Assembly (NCBI GenBank): GCA_017959645.1
Contig: JAGDAE010000287.1
Coordinates: 1-5,573, forward strand
Reading direction: 5' to 3'
DNA length: 5,573 nucleotides
Source of the DNA: Kiritimatiellia bacterium
Lineage (GTDB): Bacteria > Verrucomicrobiota > Kiritimatiellia > RFP12 > UBA1067
The notes below the pieces were generated by a model, which saw only the letters and a program-made list of their open reading frames with translations, did no database searches and was not told the DNA's origin. Made by a program: the position numbers and the translations under genes. The stretch's first letter is position 1. Each line of letters begins with the position of its first letter. Below, in pieces: positions 5,280 through 5,573 of the stretch.

Positions 5280-5573
5280 CTATTCGTAGCGGACGCCGTC
5301 GCGCTCGAGCCAGCCGCCCTTGCGGCGGCCGGTGCCGGCGCGATGGGTCCAGTGCATCGCGCCGCCCATCTCGTTGTCGCGCCATTCGCCGCGGAAGGAG
5401 AGCTCGTCGCCTTCGCGGAGGTCCGGGACGCGCGGGGCTTCGTCGACGTTGTGCGCGAAGAAGAGCGAACGGCCGCGGTCGTCGCGCAGGAAGAAGCGCT
5501 GGTGGCGCGGCGGGGTCTCGTCGTCGGCGAGAACCTTCTCGACCACGCCGCGCCCCTCCCACCAGAGACCGTC
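5280..5573 (-). CDS. DUF3465 family protein, N-terminus beyond the window
   Basis: The C-terminal 97 residues are visible and the frame is open to the window edge. The GTG at 5546 is probably an internal Val, because the family pattern (G-x-V-V-x-V-L-x-DD) continues upstream of it. Recognisable DUF3465 elements, numbered from that Val: VVEKVLADD near 1-9, RHQRFFLRDD at 14-23, LFFAHNVDEAPRVPDLREGD at 28-47, SFRGEW at 50-55 and HWTHRAGTGRRKGGWLERDG at 65-84. The family has no established function; the repeated short strands suggest a small beta-barrel, which is inference. Full members are somewhat longer and often have an N-terminal signal or membrane segment, which cannot be seen here. It converges on aat with 17 bases between the stops and no visible terminator. 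Codon use is native, high GC. Confidence 0.82.
   Translation of the reverse strand, partial: DGLWWEGRGVVEKVLADDETPPRHQRFFLRDDRGRSLFFAHNVDEAPRVPDLREGDELSFRGEWRDNEMGGAMHWTHRAGTGRRKGGWLERDGVRYE

Noticed and set aside
4138..5562. Long minus-strand open frame opposite clpS and aat
   Set aside because: It is a GC-rich shadow: Arg/Ala/Pro-rich, with no motif, directly antisense to two well-recognised genes.

Overview
The window comes from a very GC-rich bacterial chromosome (one flank line counted by hand is about 73% GC). The flanks hold housekeeping genes: a sodium:solute symporter, the N-degron adaptor ClpS, the aminoacyl-transferase Aat and a DUF3465 protein. ClpS plus Aat is typical of Gram-negative-type bacteria, but the sequence does not allow a phylum call. 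Set into these flanks is a block of about 2.7 kb (roughly 1317-4036) with clearly lower GC (two lines counted by hand give 38% and 50%). Its codon choice is relaxed and A/T-tolerant, unlike the G/C-ending codons on both sides.

Layout: (1) 2-1198, plus strand, the 3' two thirds of an SSS/SLC5-type symporter whose start lies before the window. (2) 1199-1316, a short spacer that is still GC-rich and carries, on the minus strand, about 29 codons with almost exclusively G/C third positions ending in TGA. It looks like the tail of a displaced chromosomal gene. (3) 1317-4036, minus strand, a two-gene operon. The first gene (465 aa) is unrecognised and built from four related repeats. The second (441 aa) is a DUF262 protein with a C-terminal HNH nuclease domain. 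The two overlap by ATGA. (4) 4037-4243, a divergent spacer with a candidate promoter for each direction and a small palindrome cluster. (5) 4244-5262, plus strand, clpS-aat, also joined by an ATGA overlap. (6) 5280 to the window end, minus strand, the C-terminal part of a DUF3465 protein, convergent with aat.

Functionally, clpS-aat is a compact N-degron module: Aat adds Leu/Phe to proteins with basic N-termini, and ClpS passes such substrates to the ClpAP-type protease. The low-GC operon is the accessory part. DUF262 domains fused or paired with HNH-type nucleases occur in anti-phage systems (GmrSD, SspE). Here the DUF262-HNH protein is translationally coupled to a large four-repeat protein that I do not recognise. 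This pair is the best candidate for an undescribed system, probably defence by nucleic-acid restriction with the repeat protein as sensor, specificity or control subunit. That role is inference.
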